NCBI GenBank assembly: GCA_023362775.1
Contig: JALMGJ010000004.1
Coordinates: forward strand, 37,278,929 to 37,342,928
Direction: 5' to 3'
Length of the DNA: 64,000 nucleotides
Source of the DNA: Charina bottae
Taxonomy: Eukaryota > Chordata > Lepidosauria > Squamata > Charinaidae
Of the stretch, positions 9,973-22,765 are shown piece by piece. Positions within the stretch are counted from its first letter, which is position 1. Each line of letters opens with the position of its first letter. The position numbers and the translations under genes were made by a program. The notes beneath the pieces were generated by a model that saw only the letters and a program-made list of their open reading frames with translations, ran no database searches and was not told where the DNA came from.

Positions 9973-11282
9973 AATGTTATGTAAACTTTTCTTAACTTTC
10001 CTCTCCGTACTGATTGTGGCTAAAATTATGACGAATTATTTTTCTTACAAATTATATTCTCTTATTTAAATTTCAATACTAGCTAAACTTAATATTAAAT
10101 AAGATTAAAATTAGTCCATACCACCTCCAAGTGAAAATGTTACATAATAACTACACTATTGCACACAACAAAATAAAATATACTAACAAATGCTTACTCA
10201 ATTATTACAGTTCTACCATCCTGCAAATAAATGCAGAAGGATAAAAAATCTATATGGGTCCATATTTCATTTCATATCCATAGTGAAAGGAAAATTTGAA
10301 AAATTTAGCCTTATGCTTTAAGATAGATGTTGCTAACTTACAGAATCAAACATTACAGCAGTTTCTTCATTCCAGTGTCTCTAGCTTCCCCCGCCCCCAC
10401 CAAGCAAAATAAAGAAATTGGAAGACAGCATTTCAGATGATACGGAAAAAATACCTCAGCATTTTAGAAAATGTAATTGTGTGCCTTTGGAACTAATCTA
10501 GTATGTTCTACTACAGACAGAAGCTCTGCTGAAACACACCAAATTCCATCTAATCCAACATTGTCTTTCCTATAGTGGTCAATAGGATGTAAATGGCATT
10601 CAGGAGCACTTCCTCTGAACCAGGAGGTTGCCTACAATCATCAGGAGTAGTGGCCACTGACAGAGGTCTATCCATTTGTCTAATTTGGAAAATTATTTTA
10701 ATTCGGGGCCAATTTCATAACATATGACCATACCTTATGATGATTAGGGATTAACCAACCAGAGTTAATGATTTTGTTTCCCGCCCGCCAAATAATTACA
10801 ATCAACTAGATGGCGATTCTTTCTAGAAGGATTATCTGCAATCATGCACAAGGATGACTTGCTCTTTGATTTCTTGATTTCTTTTTTTTTTAACCATATA
10901 AATTATTTTAAGGCATACACTTTTTGGTTTTCCATCTCAAAACATTGGATTCAGTCTCTTGACTGAGATGTTCAAACTTAGTATAGATAGTTTATTATAA
11001 TTAGTTTACAATACAGTACTCTGAAATCAAACAAAGACATTATTTAAATATGTGTGAAATATTAACTATAGGTATACAAATGTCACAAACTAAATGTGAA
11101 TCATTCAGCCATAAAAAGTGGCTTGTGGACACACTGCAGGGGCTTTTAATTTCATCCTCTCCTGACAAAAACATGTTTCTTTGTGCCATAAATCACATTT
11201 AAATTTTTCCTTCAAAGCCACAAATACAGCTTATCAAATAACCTGAAGAACTCCTGCTAAGCCAAGATTAATATATGCACAG
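9973..11282. other. No gene seen
   Basis: AT-rich DNA without recognised coding sequence; short homopolymer runs near 10882. Confidence 0.5.
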
Positions 11283-11565
11283 AGATGGAAAGACTCAACA
11301 CTACCCACTATGGAGGAATGGTTGGTGAAGTTGACAGATTTTGCTGAAATGGATAAATTGACTTCTTTGATTAGAGAAAAGACACTGTCTACTTTTATTG
11401 GTGACTGGAAGCCTCTTATGGACTATTTGTGTAAAAATGAACTTGTGATTTATGGTTTTGATGATTAGACAGGACAAATTATAGAAAGAAGACTAATATG
11501 ATGTACCGTTACAGAGAGAGGTTAAAATACATTGTACTTATAACTGCTGTGAAGAATATCAGAAG
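11283..11565 (+). mobile_element. L1 LINE 3' end (ORF2 C-terminus)
   Basis: Bases 11283-11468 translate to an L1 ORF2 tail (PTMEEWLVKLTDFAEMDKLT, then WKPLMDYLCKNELVIYGFDD and a TAG stop). About 100 bp of 3' UTR follow and run straight into a TTCC microsatellite. This is a severely 5'-truncated L1 insertion. Confidence 0.75.
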
Positions 11566-11566
11566 C

Positions 11567-11662
11567 CCCTTCCTTCCTTCCTTCCTTCCTTCCTTCCTTC
11601 CTTCCTTCCTTCCTTCCATCCATCCATCCATCCATCCATCCATCCATCCATCCATCCATCCA
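11567..11662. repeat. (TTCC)n then (ATCC)n microsatellite
   Basis: About 12 TTCC units grade into about 12 ATCC units, immediately after the L1 3' end; likely expanded from the retrotransposon tail. Confidence 0.95.
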
Positions 11663-12464
11663 TTAGTTTGTGTTAGTTTTTACCTTCTTGTTTAAAAGCT
11701 TTAATAAAAATTATTTAAAAAAAGACCTTCTGCTAAGGGAATAAAGGGGGGGGGGAGATTAAGAAACCCAAGGCCATTTATGGAACTTGCTGTGTGATTT
11801 TCTGGATCACAGAAGAGAGTTGCAAAAATTGAGTTTATTTCAATTAAACCTCAGTTATGCTGACTGCAAAGGAATGCTGCTGTAGAATAGAAAACAATTG
11901 GGTCTAGTGGTTTCTAGAGGAAATGGACAATATTACTTTTTGAAGATTAGAAATAGGAGCAGAAGCAGAGTAATATTCTATTCATTTTGCTAGAAACAGA
12001 ATATTAGCTAGCTTTTATTTTTTGTTCCTTTCATATTTTCTCAGAGTAGCCAAGGACAAACTCTTGACAGAAGAAAAATGGTCAGGGACTCCCCATAAAA
12101 TTCTCCTGCTGAAATTCCCAGTAAGTTGCCTATTCATTTGTCCAATTAGCTTGCTCCCTGGAACTTGGCTGCCTTATATTCCCCTGCAGTCTCTGCTTAC
12201 TCAGCAAGAAGCAATAATTCAGTCACCCACATTGGGCAATCAGCAGCTTTCTGGATATAATCCTTGCAAACAACAGCTACTCAGATAACTACTTTTTCAT
12301 TCCTCACAGCTCAGCACATAATCTCTCAGAACACAAAGCTTTTCTTCTTCCTATTGAACTCCCTGACAAACTCCTGTTAGCTCTAAGAGTGCAAATCCAG
12401 AAAAATGGGTTAATTCCATAGCAGGTTAAGAGTTGTATGGGATCACATCTCATATGTAGCTAAA
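11663..12464. other. No gene seen
   Basis: Contains a G-run at 11748-11756. No recognised gene. Confidence 0.5.
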
Positions 12465-12713
12465 AGAGAGCCAGTTTGGTCTAGTGGTTAAGGTGCTGGG
12501 CTAGAAACCAGGAGTCTGTGAGTTCTAGTCCCGCCTTAGGCATGAAAGCCGGCTAGGTGACTTGGGCCAGTCACTCTCTCTCAGCCCAACAGGGTTGTTG
12601 TTGTGGGGAAAATAGGAGGAGGAAGGAGTATTAGGTATGTTCGCCGCCTTGAGTTATTTATAAAAATAATAAAGGCGGGATAAAAGATAAATAAACAAAC
12701 AAACAAACAAACA
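12465..12713 (+). mobile_element. tRNA-derived SINE
   Basis: The head has a pol III A box (tggtctagtgg, 12477-12487) and B box (agttctagtcc, 12521-12531). The body contains 'gggccagtcactctctctca' and the 3' end has ataaacaaacaaac repeats. Its head is closely related to that of the SINE at 39593. Confidence 0.85.
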
Positions 12714-14883
12714 GGAAATATTGTGTCTCAAGTAATTGGTATGAAAATAATATGGAAGTTTGTTCATAATGTTATGGAACCTTATCCCAACTGGGATTTA
12801 AATTAACTTCTGGTATTTGTAAAAATTCCCTTCCTTTCCTACATCTACGTATATACCTACGTCTCTGTGGGATTGGATTACAGCAACAGAGGAAATTCAT
12901 CCCCTCTTCTTTTGCTTCTCCCTCTATCATGCAATGACAGTTGGGTTTCAGACATTAAGTCTTCCCAGCAGTTACTGGAATGGGACTTTTATGTAGATCT
13001 TTAGCTTTATAAAAGGCTGTTCACAAACACTTCATTGTTTCTAGTAAGTTCTTATACTGCCTCAGAACTGACTTCTTTTTTCTCAATCTTGTTTCCTCTT
13101 CACGTACTTAATACAGGAGCAATGACAGATAGAGTTACATTTTTCAACAAATAAGATACAGTTTTATAATAATAATCCTTCCCAATCATATGATATCAGG
13201 ATATTTAGTATGCCTTGAGAAAACCAGTACTCTGTAGGGTCAACAATAAATCATGAAAGAATTTTGTTAAGCTCTTATGTATCTTCCTCCCATCAAACTT
13301 TTTAGGGCAGATAATTCTCTTCCATGTATATTTGGTACCATCCAAATCACACCAGATACAAAGAGACACCAAATTATTAGGGGATGTTGCATGCTGTATC
13401 TTTAATCTTTGGAGACATGAAAGTCAGGTGTGCCTTCAGTTTTAATGCAAAAAGTATTGTGCAATTAGCAGAAATATATAAAATATTGCCTTAAACCCAG
13501 GCTCAAGGGCAGGTGTTTCAGTCATGACTGACATCTGTAGTTTGGAATTGCTTATCTGTGATGTTAGAAGCTTAAGCTAAATGAAACAGAAGCAACTTCC
13601 CCACACTTATTTGATTGTGATTGTGACTTGGGGCAATTGTCTCTGCTAATTGTGGTTCTTTAGCCATTTCATCTCAGCCACTAAATATGTAATTATTTCC
13701 TCCCCCCCCCCCCAAAGACTGCCAGTTCTAGTACTCTTTTTAAAATACTGCAGAACAAAAACTATCCTTCTGTGATAGTATACTGTTCAGAGGAGGACAA
13801 GACATAGCAAATCAAGTAACAAACATATGAACCAAACTAAAATGTGCAATCTTATTTCTCACAGAGGGAATCCAAATATGGCAAAAATTGACAAATATTC
13901 CACACTAACATCCAATTTTAAAGAAAATGAGCAAGGTGGAAATATATGCTTATAAACTGGCCACAAAGTTCTAAAACAGCAGTTCTATTCCCTCAGAGGA
14001 GAGCCAATCAATAAAAAGAAAATGCCCAATTACAAAGCAACCACACTGAATTTGCATAGCGGAATGCAAATTCTTCCCAGTCCCCCAACCCTTTTTTAAT
14101 GCTTATTTCTCCCCAAAGCTTAGTTTCTTTTTCTTGAATGCAGCCAGTGTTACCTTTTACAACAGAGTTTAGACTACTGGAATCATTGCCAATAATTCCA
14201 TGTGATATTCTTTGGCCACAATTCAGCCAAAGAGGGAGTACATATTTGATTGTATTCTTTTAGACTAAGCAGCATTTGCCATCAACTATTTCTGGATATT
14301 TGGAATCAGTTAGTTTGTGGGTTACATGACTACTGATAATGAGCCTGGCTTTTCAAACTTTAGAAGGCTTCACTAACAGGCAAAGTCGTCCCCCCCCCCC
14401 CCGCAAATGCTGTGCTGTATTATGGGGAAAGTCCGCCCTGATGTGTATTATGCTTATTCAAACAAAAGTATTTGTAACTGTAAGTAAATCACTTTTATAT
14501 TATGTTTTATGTTAGAAACAAAGAGACAAAGTAAGCTACTTTCTACTTTCTCCTTTCTGGCTTGTAACCTGCAAAGAAATGGTGAAAGTTAAACTAATGA
14601 TTTCTAAAGGACTAGCTATGTTAAGCAGCTAAAACAAGTAACATCATAATAGGTGATCTAATATACAGTAGCTACTTGGGCAGTGATACTTTCTGCTTAT
14701 TACTTGGCTAGCCTAGTTAGCTTGCTCAAACATTCAGTGTAATTTCTAACTTCCTTTCACTGATACCTTGCACTATTTTCAGTAAGTAAGATAAAATAAA
14801 AATGCTGTTCCTATAGGGCATTATTCCCACTGAGGCACTTCACCTCTGTTGCTGGATGACATGACAGATAAGAGATAGAGGTA
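12714..14883. other. About 2.2 kb without gene; two C-homopolymers
   Basis: AT-rich with C runs of about 12 at 13702-13713 and 14391-14402. No recognised coding sequence or transposon. Confidence 0.5.
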
Positions 14884-14942
14884 ACATACATACATACATA
14901 CATACATACATACATACATACATACATACACATACACACACA
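14884..14942. repeat. (CATA)n microsatellite
   Basis: About 12 tandem CATA units, ending in cacacacag. Confidence 0.95.
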
Positions 14943-15544
14943 GAAGAAAGAACCCCTTGCTTCCTTATTTCTATCATGATAAGTTCCCCCTATATAAGAA
15001 ATTTATTTGCCTCTCCTCAAGAATCTCCTAAAATTCATCCTCACTTTTATAGAAGAGAAATTGTCCAGATTTGATGCATGTGATGAAATGGGCTCTAATC
15101 CATGAAATGCTATGTTTTATTACTGTTAATCCGTAACATGTCCAGAGTCTTTGTTACACTTACTGCATTTATTAAAAATTAATGAAATATGATTGGAGTT
15201 GAGGTGAATAGGGAAAAGAGACATTAAAGAGATCTGGTATAATATACAAGTTCTATGGTAGGGTTACAAAGAAACAAGCTCTGATTTCGGTTCTGACCTT
15301 AGTCTCAGTCTCCCACAGGGGTGTCTGCAAGGAGGTGGGGCAAAAAAATCAAGATGGCAACCATGTCAATGAAACCTTACCCCTTTTGATATGCACTGCA
15401 CATATGACACACGTAAAAAGGGGCGGGGTTTTAATAATGTGGTTATGACCATCATCTTGGCTTTTCTTGGCACCCCGAACCTGCAGATACCCCTGGTTTC
15501 CCGCAATGTAAGATATAATGGGAAAAGTAGATTTGGCCAGCAAT
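14943..15544. other. No gene seen
   Basis: No recognised gene or repeat before the BovB insertion. Confidence 0.5.
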
Positions 15545-15861
15545 ACTCATGCTTTCCTAAAGGAAATCAACCCTGACTGCTCATTGGAAGGACAGATGCT
15601 GAAGCTGAAGCTGAAATACTTTGGCCACCTAATGCGAAGAGAGGACTCACTGGAAAAGACCCTGATGCTGGGAAAGACTGAAGGCAAAAGGAGAAGGGGA
15701 CGGCAGAGGATGAGATGGTTAGATAGCATCACCGATGTAATGAACATGAATTTGAGTAAACTCCGAGAGACAGTGGAGGACAGGAAGGTCTGGCGTGCTA
15801 TGGTCCATGAGGTCACGAAGAGTCGGACACGACTAAACGACTGAACAACAACTCATGCTTT
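15545..15861 (+). mobile_element. BovB (RTE) LINE 3' end with 11-bp target duplication
   Basis: Insert 15556-15850 flanked by actcatgcttt (15545-15555 and 15851-15861). The plus frame reads the BovB ORF2 C-terminus: KYFGHLMRREDSLEKTLMLG, then GRQRMRWLDSITDVMN and VTKSRTRLND. It ends with the RTE tail 'agagtcggacacgact' and a short acaacaac tail. It is cut to about 295 bp at the 5' side, the usual result of incomplete reverse transcription. The frame is open, suggesting modest age. Confidence 0.92.
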
Positions 15862-16096
15862 GGCTAGATGTCTTCAACATGCTCAAAGTGGGAGGGATGT
15901 TTGGAAGTTACAGTTAGCTGCGATTACTGAAGAAAATGTCTCTGACTTCAGTGCTATTTTCTGTGCTACAGTACCTTCTGTTGTCCTTCTGAATCTCTTT
16001 CAAAGTGTTGGTTGAAGTGCTGTATATGGTGACCTCCGGGTATAAGCCTCTTCTCACACTACTCTGAAACCTTCTCTGGATGGGCTACTCTATATG
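15862..16096. other. Short unannotated spacer
   Basis: Nothing recognised. Confidence 0.4.
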
Positions 16097-16162
16097 CTGG
16101 CTGGGGAATTCTGGAAGTTGAAGTCCACACATCTTAAAGTTGCTAAGGTTGAGAAGCAGTGC
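16097..16162 (+). mobile_element. hAT-type palindromic MITE, one half
   Basis: Matches the right half of the elements at 40564 and 48456 (ggctgg..aattctggaagttgaagtcc..cttaaagttgctaaggttgagaa). The left half is missing. Confidence 0.75.
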
Positions 16163-17184
16163 CATACCCCTTTGCTGTCTAAGGGGCATTAGATATATCT
16201 GTGATGCAGATTTCTTGATATTCATTCCTAAATGCCTTTGTTAGATTAGCTTTTTTAGAGCATTTTTTAAAACCTAAGTTAATATTCATATACATCGCTA
16301 CAGACTTATTTGGTGGCTGCATACTTCAGTTGTGCCTTTATTTTCATAAAAACAAAATCAGAGAAGCAGTATAACTGGTAACTCAGTCAACTGTTCTGAT
16401 ATGAAGCTCTTCTCACCCAACATCTGCATAAAGTAGCAAGTGAAGGCTCAGATCTGAGTCTTACGAGCAACGAAGGCCTTGCCTTCTACAGCTATGAACT
16501 GTGCTCCCTTTGCAGGAGAAAAGTCCATCTGGCTGGCGTCTCTTGAAAAACTGTCTTATGGGGTAATAGAGGAAAATATTAAGTGCTTTGAGCATTCATG
16601 GAGAACACTGTATAAATGATGAAAAGCAAAATTAAAGACTTTTTATTAATGTTGAGGTCCTATGCCATTATCACATCTGTTATCATCATAAGGTAGTAGT
16701 AGTATTAGAATAGAAATACCAAAATGCAGCAGATTTACACAATTTCTTTTTGTTTTCTCCAATAATTTTCTCAACAGTTAACTCAGTGTATATTGAAGTT
16801 GTAGAAAATGGGGAAGTGACCACCCCAACTAAAGTTTGTTAGTAGTGATTAACACATGTTTTATTGTTTTGGATTAACAGAATCCCAATTCTATTTAAGA
16901 AAAATTGAGAAAATGCATTTTCCATTTGTTGAATTTTTAAACCAGAGACATTGGAGTAACCAAGAAATGATAAAGTGAATTCTGCTTCACTTGTCAACTG
17001 AGTTGCCGGTCCCAATTGTGGTCACTAAACAAGGAGTACCTGTACATTCTTATCATATTAGGAAACACAGGTTATTTACTTGTAAAAGCTGCTTGAAATA
17101 AAATATTCTTCAAACACCCTTTAAAAAAATTAGCCAGTGAGGTTAACACCCTGAAAATGCCTAACATAATGAAGATTAGCTAGT
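16163..17184. other. No gene seen
   Basis: AT-rich, nothing recognised. Confidence 0.5.
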
Positions 17185-17186
17185 TA

Positions 17187-18076
17187 CAGGTAGCCCTCGC
17201 TTAATGTCCATTTGTTAAGTGACCGTTCAAAGTTACAATGGTGCTGAAAAAATGGACTTGTGACCAGTCCTCAAACTTACAACCGTCACAGTGCCTCCGC
17301 CGTCACATGATAAAAATTAGGGCCTGCTTGCATTTACGATTTCCCCTACTGCTGCCCCCCAGCTAACCTTCGTCATCTTCACCTGCCTCCCCTCTGCTGG
17401 GCTCTCCATCCCGGCCACACGTGGGCAGGCCTGTGGGTGAGATCTATGGGTGTGTGGGTGTGTGCTGCCACCATGCTGGGAACAGAAGGGGCTGGGGCTC
17501 TGCCAACTGGGGCAATCCTTTGCCATGGTGCTGGGGCTTCTTCTGCACTGGGGCATATTTTTTTCTGTTCCCCCACCCTAATTGCATGCTGATGACATCA
17601 GGCTAGGGCACGAGGGCTGCTCTAGGAGGTATGTCTCTTGGAAGATTGTTCCTGCAGCGGCAAAGTCATGGGCGAGATGGGCTCAGGTGAGTGCTGTGGG
17701 GCGCTTCTCACTTGCGTAAGCTGTTGATGGGGTGTGGGAGGAGGTGGGCTCCTAAGTGCTGGGGCTCTGGGGCTTCGTGCCGTGCTGCCGTGGCTCTGGG
17801 GCCTGTGCCATGTGGGGGTGATAGGTGGGTGGGGGGAGTTAAAGGGGAGGCAGTCCCTTGCCTTGGAAGAACTGTGGCTTGGGGCTGGGAGGGACAAAGC
17901 CGAGAATGGCTTGGATCGGGATGGGTCCTCGCCTAATGAGCACGCTGGATTCACTTAATAAAGGCAACAGGGACTGCCAGAACTGCTGGCAGTCATGTGA
18001 TGTTTCGCTTAACGCCCACTTCGCTTAGCAATGGAGTTGCCAGTCCCAATTAGGGTCGTTAAGTGAGGACCACCTG
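17187..18076 (+). mobile_element. TA-flanked MITE with GC-rich interior (890 bp)
   Basis: Inverted ends caggtagccctcgcttaa (17187-17204) and the complementary 'ttaagtgaggaccacctg' (18059-18076), flanked by TA on both sides (17185-17186, 18077-18078). The TA duplication and end sequence suggest a Tc1/mariner (pogo/Tigger-like) non-autonomous element. The first and last 150 bp carry 'ttaagtgaccg' and 'cgcttaacgcc' motifs. The interior (17340-17950) is GC-rich and unlike its AT-rich surroundings. No transposase frame exists; the open frames inside are compositional. Related ends occur at 44672 and 45867. Confidence 0.8.
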
Positions 18077-18078
18077 TA

Positions 18079-19765
<1,687 letters not shown>

Positions 19766-19792
19766 TTATAATGTAATCTAATAATGTAATGT

Positions 19793-20130
19793 AAGGGGCG
19801 TGGTGGCTCAGTGGGTAAGATGCCAGGCTTGTTGATCGGAAGATCGCAAGTTCGGAGGTTCGAATCCCTAGCCCTGCGTGTGGAGTGAGCTCCCGCACTA
19901 GCTCCAGCTCTTGCCAACCTAGCAATTCGAAAGCATGCAAATGCAAGTAGATTAATAGGTACCACTTCGGTGGGTAGGTAACAGCGTTCCACGTGCGTCA
20001 TGCGGCCACATGACCGTGGAAGCGTCTTCGGACAACGCTGGCTCTTCGGCTAACAAACGGAGATGAGCACCGGCCCCTAGAGTCGGACATGACTGCACAA
20101 ATGTGCGGGGGGAACCTTTACCTTTTTATA
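19793..20130 (+). mobile_element. tRNA-derived SINE with BovB-like 3' tail
   Basis: The head has an A box (tggctcagtgg, 19804-19814) and a perfect B box (ggttcgaatcc, 19857-19867). The body includes 'aaagcatgcaaatgcaagta' and 'ccacatgaccgtgga'. The tail contains 'tagagtcggacatgact', matching the BovB end at 15815-15835, and finishes with aacctttacctttt. This suggests mobilisation by the BovB machinery. A minus-strand partial copy sits at 62.5-62.8 kb. Confidence 0.88.
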
Positions 20131-20785
20131 CTGTAATTATCATCTACTTTTGTTCAGTCTTGTAATGCAAGAATCTAAACCAAATCATAACATGCAATAT
20201 TCAAGTCTTAATTTAGCTCTATTTTGTTTCTAAGGTTCAACAGACAACAAACTGTTTGAAAATGTAAACTGTCCATCAGGATTGGATATTCTGGAAGAAT
20301 CAATGTAAAATGTGTTAGCTAATGATGTTGGAAAAGCTAGATTAAATTACACTGCAATAAATTCCATCCTGAGGGAGGTGAAGAATAAATGTTTGGGGGA
20401 AATGGGATCATTTACCCACATCCAATCTTCTCTACTTTAAGGCTATTTCCCATCAGAATGCACACATAGTATAGCTGTACACAATCTATAAGGAAGCAAA
20501 TTATTATATATACACATAATATATACATGAATGACATGTATGGGGGCTGTTTGTGTATGTGTGCATGTGTCTGGGTGTGGGTGTGCAACTGAGTGCCCCT
20601 CTGAACTTACTGCTTAAAATATCAAAATACCACTTCCTGTCTCTTGCAGCCAACTGTATGGACAATCTGATTTAAACTGAAGTTCATCATTTATACATCA
20701 GAGATTCCAGAAAGGAATATGAATTTTAATTTCTTGTTATAATCTGGAATTATATTATTTATGTATATTACTTATCTGTTGTTAC
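20131..20785. other. No gene seen
   Basis: AT-rich spacer with short TA-rich runs near 20505. Confidence 0.5.
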
Positions 20786-21290
20786 TGCTGTTCAATTGTT
20801 CAATCATGTCTGACTCTTTGCAACTTGATGGACATCATTTCACCAGGATTGTCCGTTGGTAACGTCTTTGAATTCTTGTAAGCGCCTGCTTGTGTCATCA
20901 GTAATTCTATCTAGCTATCTTGCCTTCTGCTGGCCTTTTTTTCTATTGCCTTTAATTTTTCCCAGCATCAGGTCTTTTGTGATGACTCTTGCTTTAGCAT
21001 TACATGGACAAAATATTTAAGCTTTAGCCTCATTATTAGTGCTTCCAGTGAGTATCCTGGTTTTACATGATCTCGTATTGAATGATCTGTTCTCAACAAT
21101 TTTCTCCAGCACCCCAGAATTTGAATGCATCAATTTTCTTTGCCCAGTCTTTCTGATGGTCCAGCTTTCACAGTCATATATTACAATTAATTTCAGTTTC
21201 TATTCCTTGTAGTCCAGCATTTCTCATGATATAGTCTGCATATAAGTTAATAAATAAAGAGACAGTATACAGTTTTGACACAAATCCTGC
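20786..21290 (-). mobile_element. Old BovB/RTE LINE fragment, minus
   Basis: The minus strand aligns by eye with the BovB 3' region: complement of 'caatcatgtctgactctttg' (20800-20819), 'cccagcatcaggtcttttgt' (20961-20980) and 'ctgatggtccagctttcaca' (21152-21171). It is riddled with stops and indels, so much older than the copies at 15.5 and 53.9 kb. Confidence 0.75.
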
Positions 21291-21660
21291 GGCTTCATTG
21301 TTAGCAATATTTTCTGGGGATGTTTTAATTTCATTTCCAGAATGTTTGGCTTTAGCTTTAGCTGTTTATAAAGAAAGGAACGCATTGAAAAAAATATTAG
21401 GCTATCGTAGCCCTAATTCTGAATTTATTTGTATATTGACATTGGGTTGTAGTTTTCCCCCTCTTCTTTCCCATGTTGGGATTTAGGGGTGGGGGTGAAA
21501 AATGGAATACATGTGACATAAGTCTAATCAGGATAAGAAGCTGCACTGTACCTCTCAAGTCAGAAAAAATCTGCCTTAGTCTTCCTTAGAAAAGAACTAA
21601 ATGGTGGAAAACTATTCACCACCAGAAGTCTTAGAAAGAAGGGCTCATAATTGGCAGTGG
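21291..21660. other. No gene seen
   Basis: Short open frame 21298-21486 with no recognisable domain. Confidence 0.4.
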
Positions 21661-21814
21661 GGAAGGTCCTATTAGATCAGTTTGCCCCAGGTGCCTATGG
21701 AACCTTTGGATATCCAAAGGGTGCTTGAGGAGTTTCCTGAGAATCTGATGGGCAGTTTGGTCAAGACCTTGGTTGCCATTGTAATAAGGGTGACTAAGGC
21801 ACTCAATCTGATTG
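21661..21814 (+). mobile_element. Old L2-like LINE fragment, part 1 (linker region)
   Basis: Resembles the endonuclease-RT linker of the 55-57.6 kb L2 copy (the 'accttggttgccat..' block encoding the AAWNKRTAEALDQIA region). It is interrupted at 21814 by the hAT element and continues after 22231. Confidence 0.5.
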
Positions 21815-22231
21815 CATCAGCGTAGGCTGACCATATGTCCCGCTTTGAACGGGACAGTCCCATTTTTTAAGCATTTTTCAACCATCCCGTCGTTTTCATA
21901 AAAATCTCAATTTTGTCCCATTTTTCAAACCCAGCGGGAATGGCGCAGGAGGAGGATCTGAGCCGGAGCGCGGACTGGGGGCGGGGTTTGCAGGCGGGAG
22001 CCAATCGCGTGGACCAGGGGGCGGGGTTTGCAGGCAGGAGCCAATCGCGTGGACCAGGGGGTGGGGTTTGCAGGCGGGAGCCAATCGCGTGGACCAGGCG
22101 GCGGGGTTTGCAGGCGGGAGCCAATCACGCAGACCGGGGGCGGGGACCCACATCTTTTTCATGAATACGGAATATTACATAAGACCCTGTCCCGTTTTGC
22201 CATCCTGAAATATAGTCAGCCTACATCAGAG
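21815..22231. mobile_element. hAT-type non-autonomous element with 8-bp target duplication
   Basis: A 401-bp element (21823-22223) with inverted ends TAGGCTGACCATATGTCCCG and, at the other end read inward, TAGGCTGACTATATTTCAGG. It is flanked by catcagcg (21815-21822) and catcagag (22224-22231), an 8-bp duplication with one mismatch. Eight bp and a TAGG start fit the hAT superfamily. There is no transposase. The core holds four 40-bp tandem units, annotated separately. It splits an old L2 copy, so it is younger than that copy. Confidence 0.82.
21979..22138 (+). promoter_or_regulatory. Four 40-bp tandem GC-box/CCAAT-box units inside the hAT element
   Basis: Period 40 bp: (g)cggggtttgcaggcgggag at 21981, 22021, 22061 and 22101. 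Each unit has a GC box of GGGCGGGG type (GGGTGGGG in unit 3) about 20 bp before a CCAAT box (ccaatcgcgt at 22001, 22041, 22081; ccaatcacgc at 22121). CpG density is far above the surroundings. GC boxes and CCAAT boxes are known Sp1/NF-Y type sites; that they act here is inference. The open frames across this segment are a by-product of the 40-bp repeat. Confidence 0.7.
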
Positions 22232-22765
22232 TGGCTTCTTCACAGCAACTGCTTGATAAACAGGTGGCAGCTGTGACCAGGAGGGCTGTTGTTGAATTAT
22301 ATCTTGTGTGCCACCTGTGGTCATCACTGGATTTAGAGGGCCTGCTCATAATCATGCATGACTTAAGTCACCTCCCACTTGGGTTAGTGTAATGGGCTGT
22401 ATATGAGGCTGTTCTTGGAAAACATTCAGAAGCTAACAGCTGGTACAAAATGAGGTGACCCAGGTAATGAAGCATGTATCCAGATATACTCAGATGACCC
22501 CTTGCTTCAGGACCTGCATTGCTTGGCAGTTGGTTTCCTAGTACAATTCAAGGTGCTAGACGTCACCTTTAAGACCCTACATGACTCCAGACTGGGCTAT
22601 CTGAGGGGCTGCCTTCTCCTGTATTCATCTGTCTGTTGAGTAAGATTCAATAGAGTTTGAATTCCAGGTCCCATCTATACAAAATTGTCAAGAAGCAGGC
22701 ATTTTTTATCGCCATCCCAATGCTTTGGAATTCCCTCCCTACAGAGATCTGGTCTGTAGTTCTCA
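22232..22765 (+). mobile_element. Old L2-like LINE fragment, part 2 (RT C-terminus)
   Basis: Aligns by eye with 6380-6910 of the intact L2 copy: 'caggtggcagctgtgaccag' (22260-22279) against 'caggtggcagtcgtggccag', then 'ttcaaggtgctagacgtcac', 'tttggaattccctccct'. Many indels and stops. Confidence 0.75.

Noticed and set aside
11567..14942. CRISPR-like arrays from short regular repeats
   Set aside because: The repeats are simple microsatellites without spacers, in eukaryotic DNA.
17317..17958. Possible host exon or CpG-island gene in GC-rich DNA
   Set aside because: It is enclosed by inverted ends and TA duplications of a MITE, with no conserved protein motif or convincing splice structure.
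19804..19867. tRNA gene from clear A and B boxes
   Set aside because: The boxes belong to a SINE head; the rest does not fold as a tRNA and continues into the SINE body.
21867..22276. Open frames with repeated GRSQSRGPGG-like peptides
   Set aside because: These are translations of the 40-bp tandem repeat, not a protein family.
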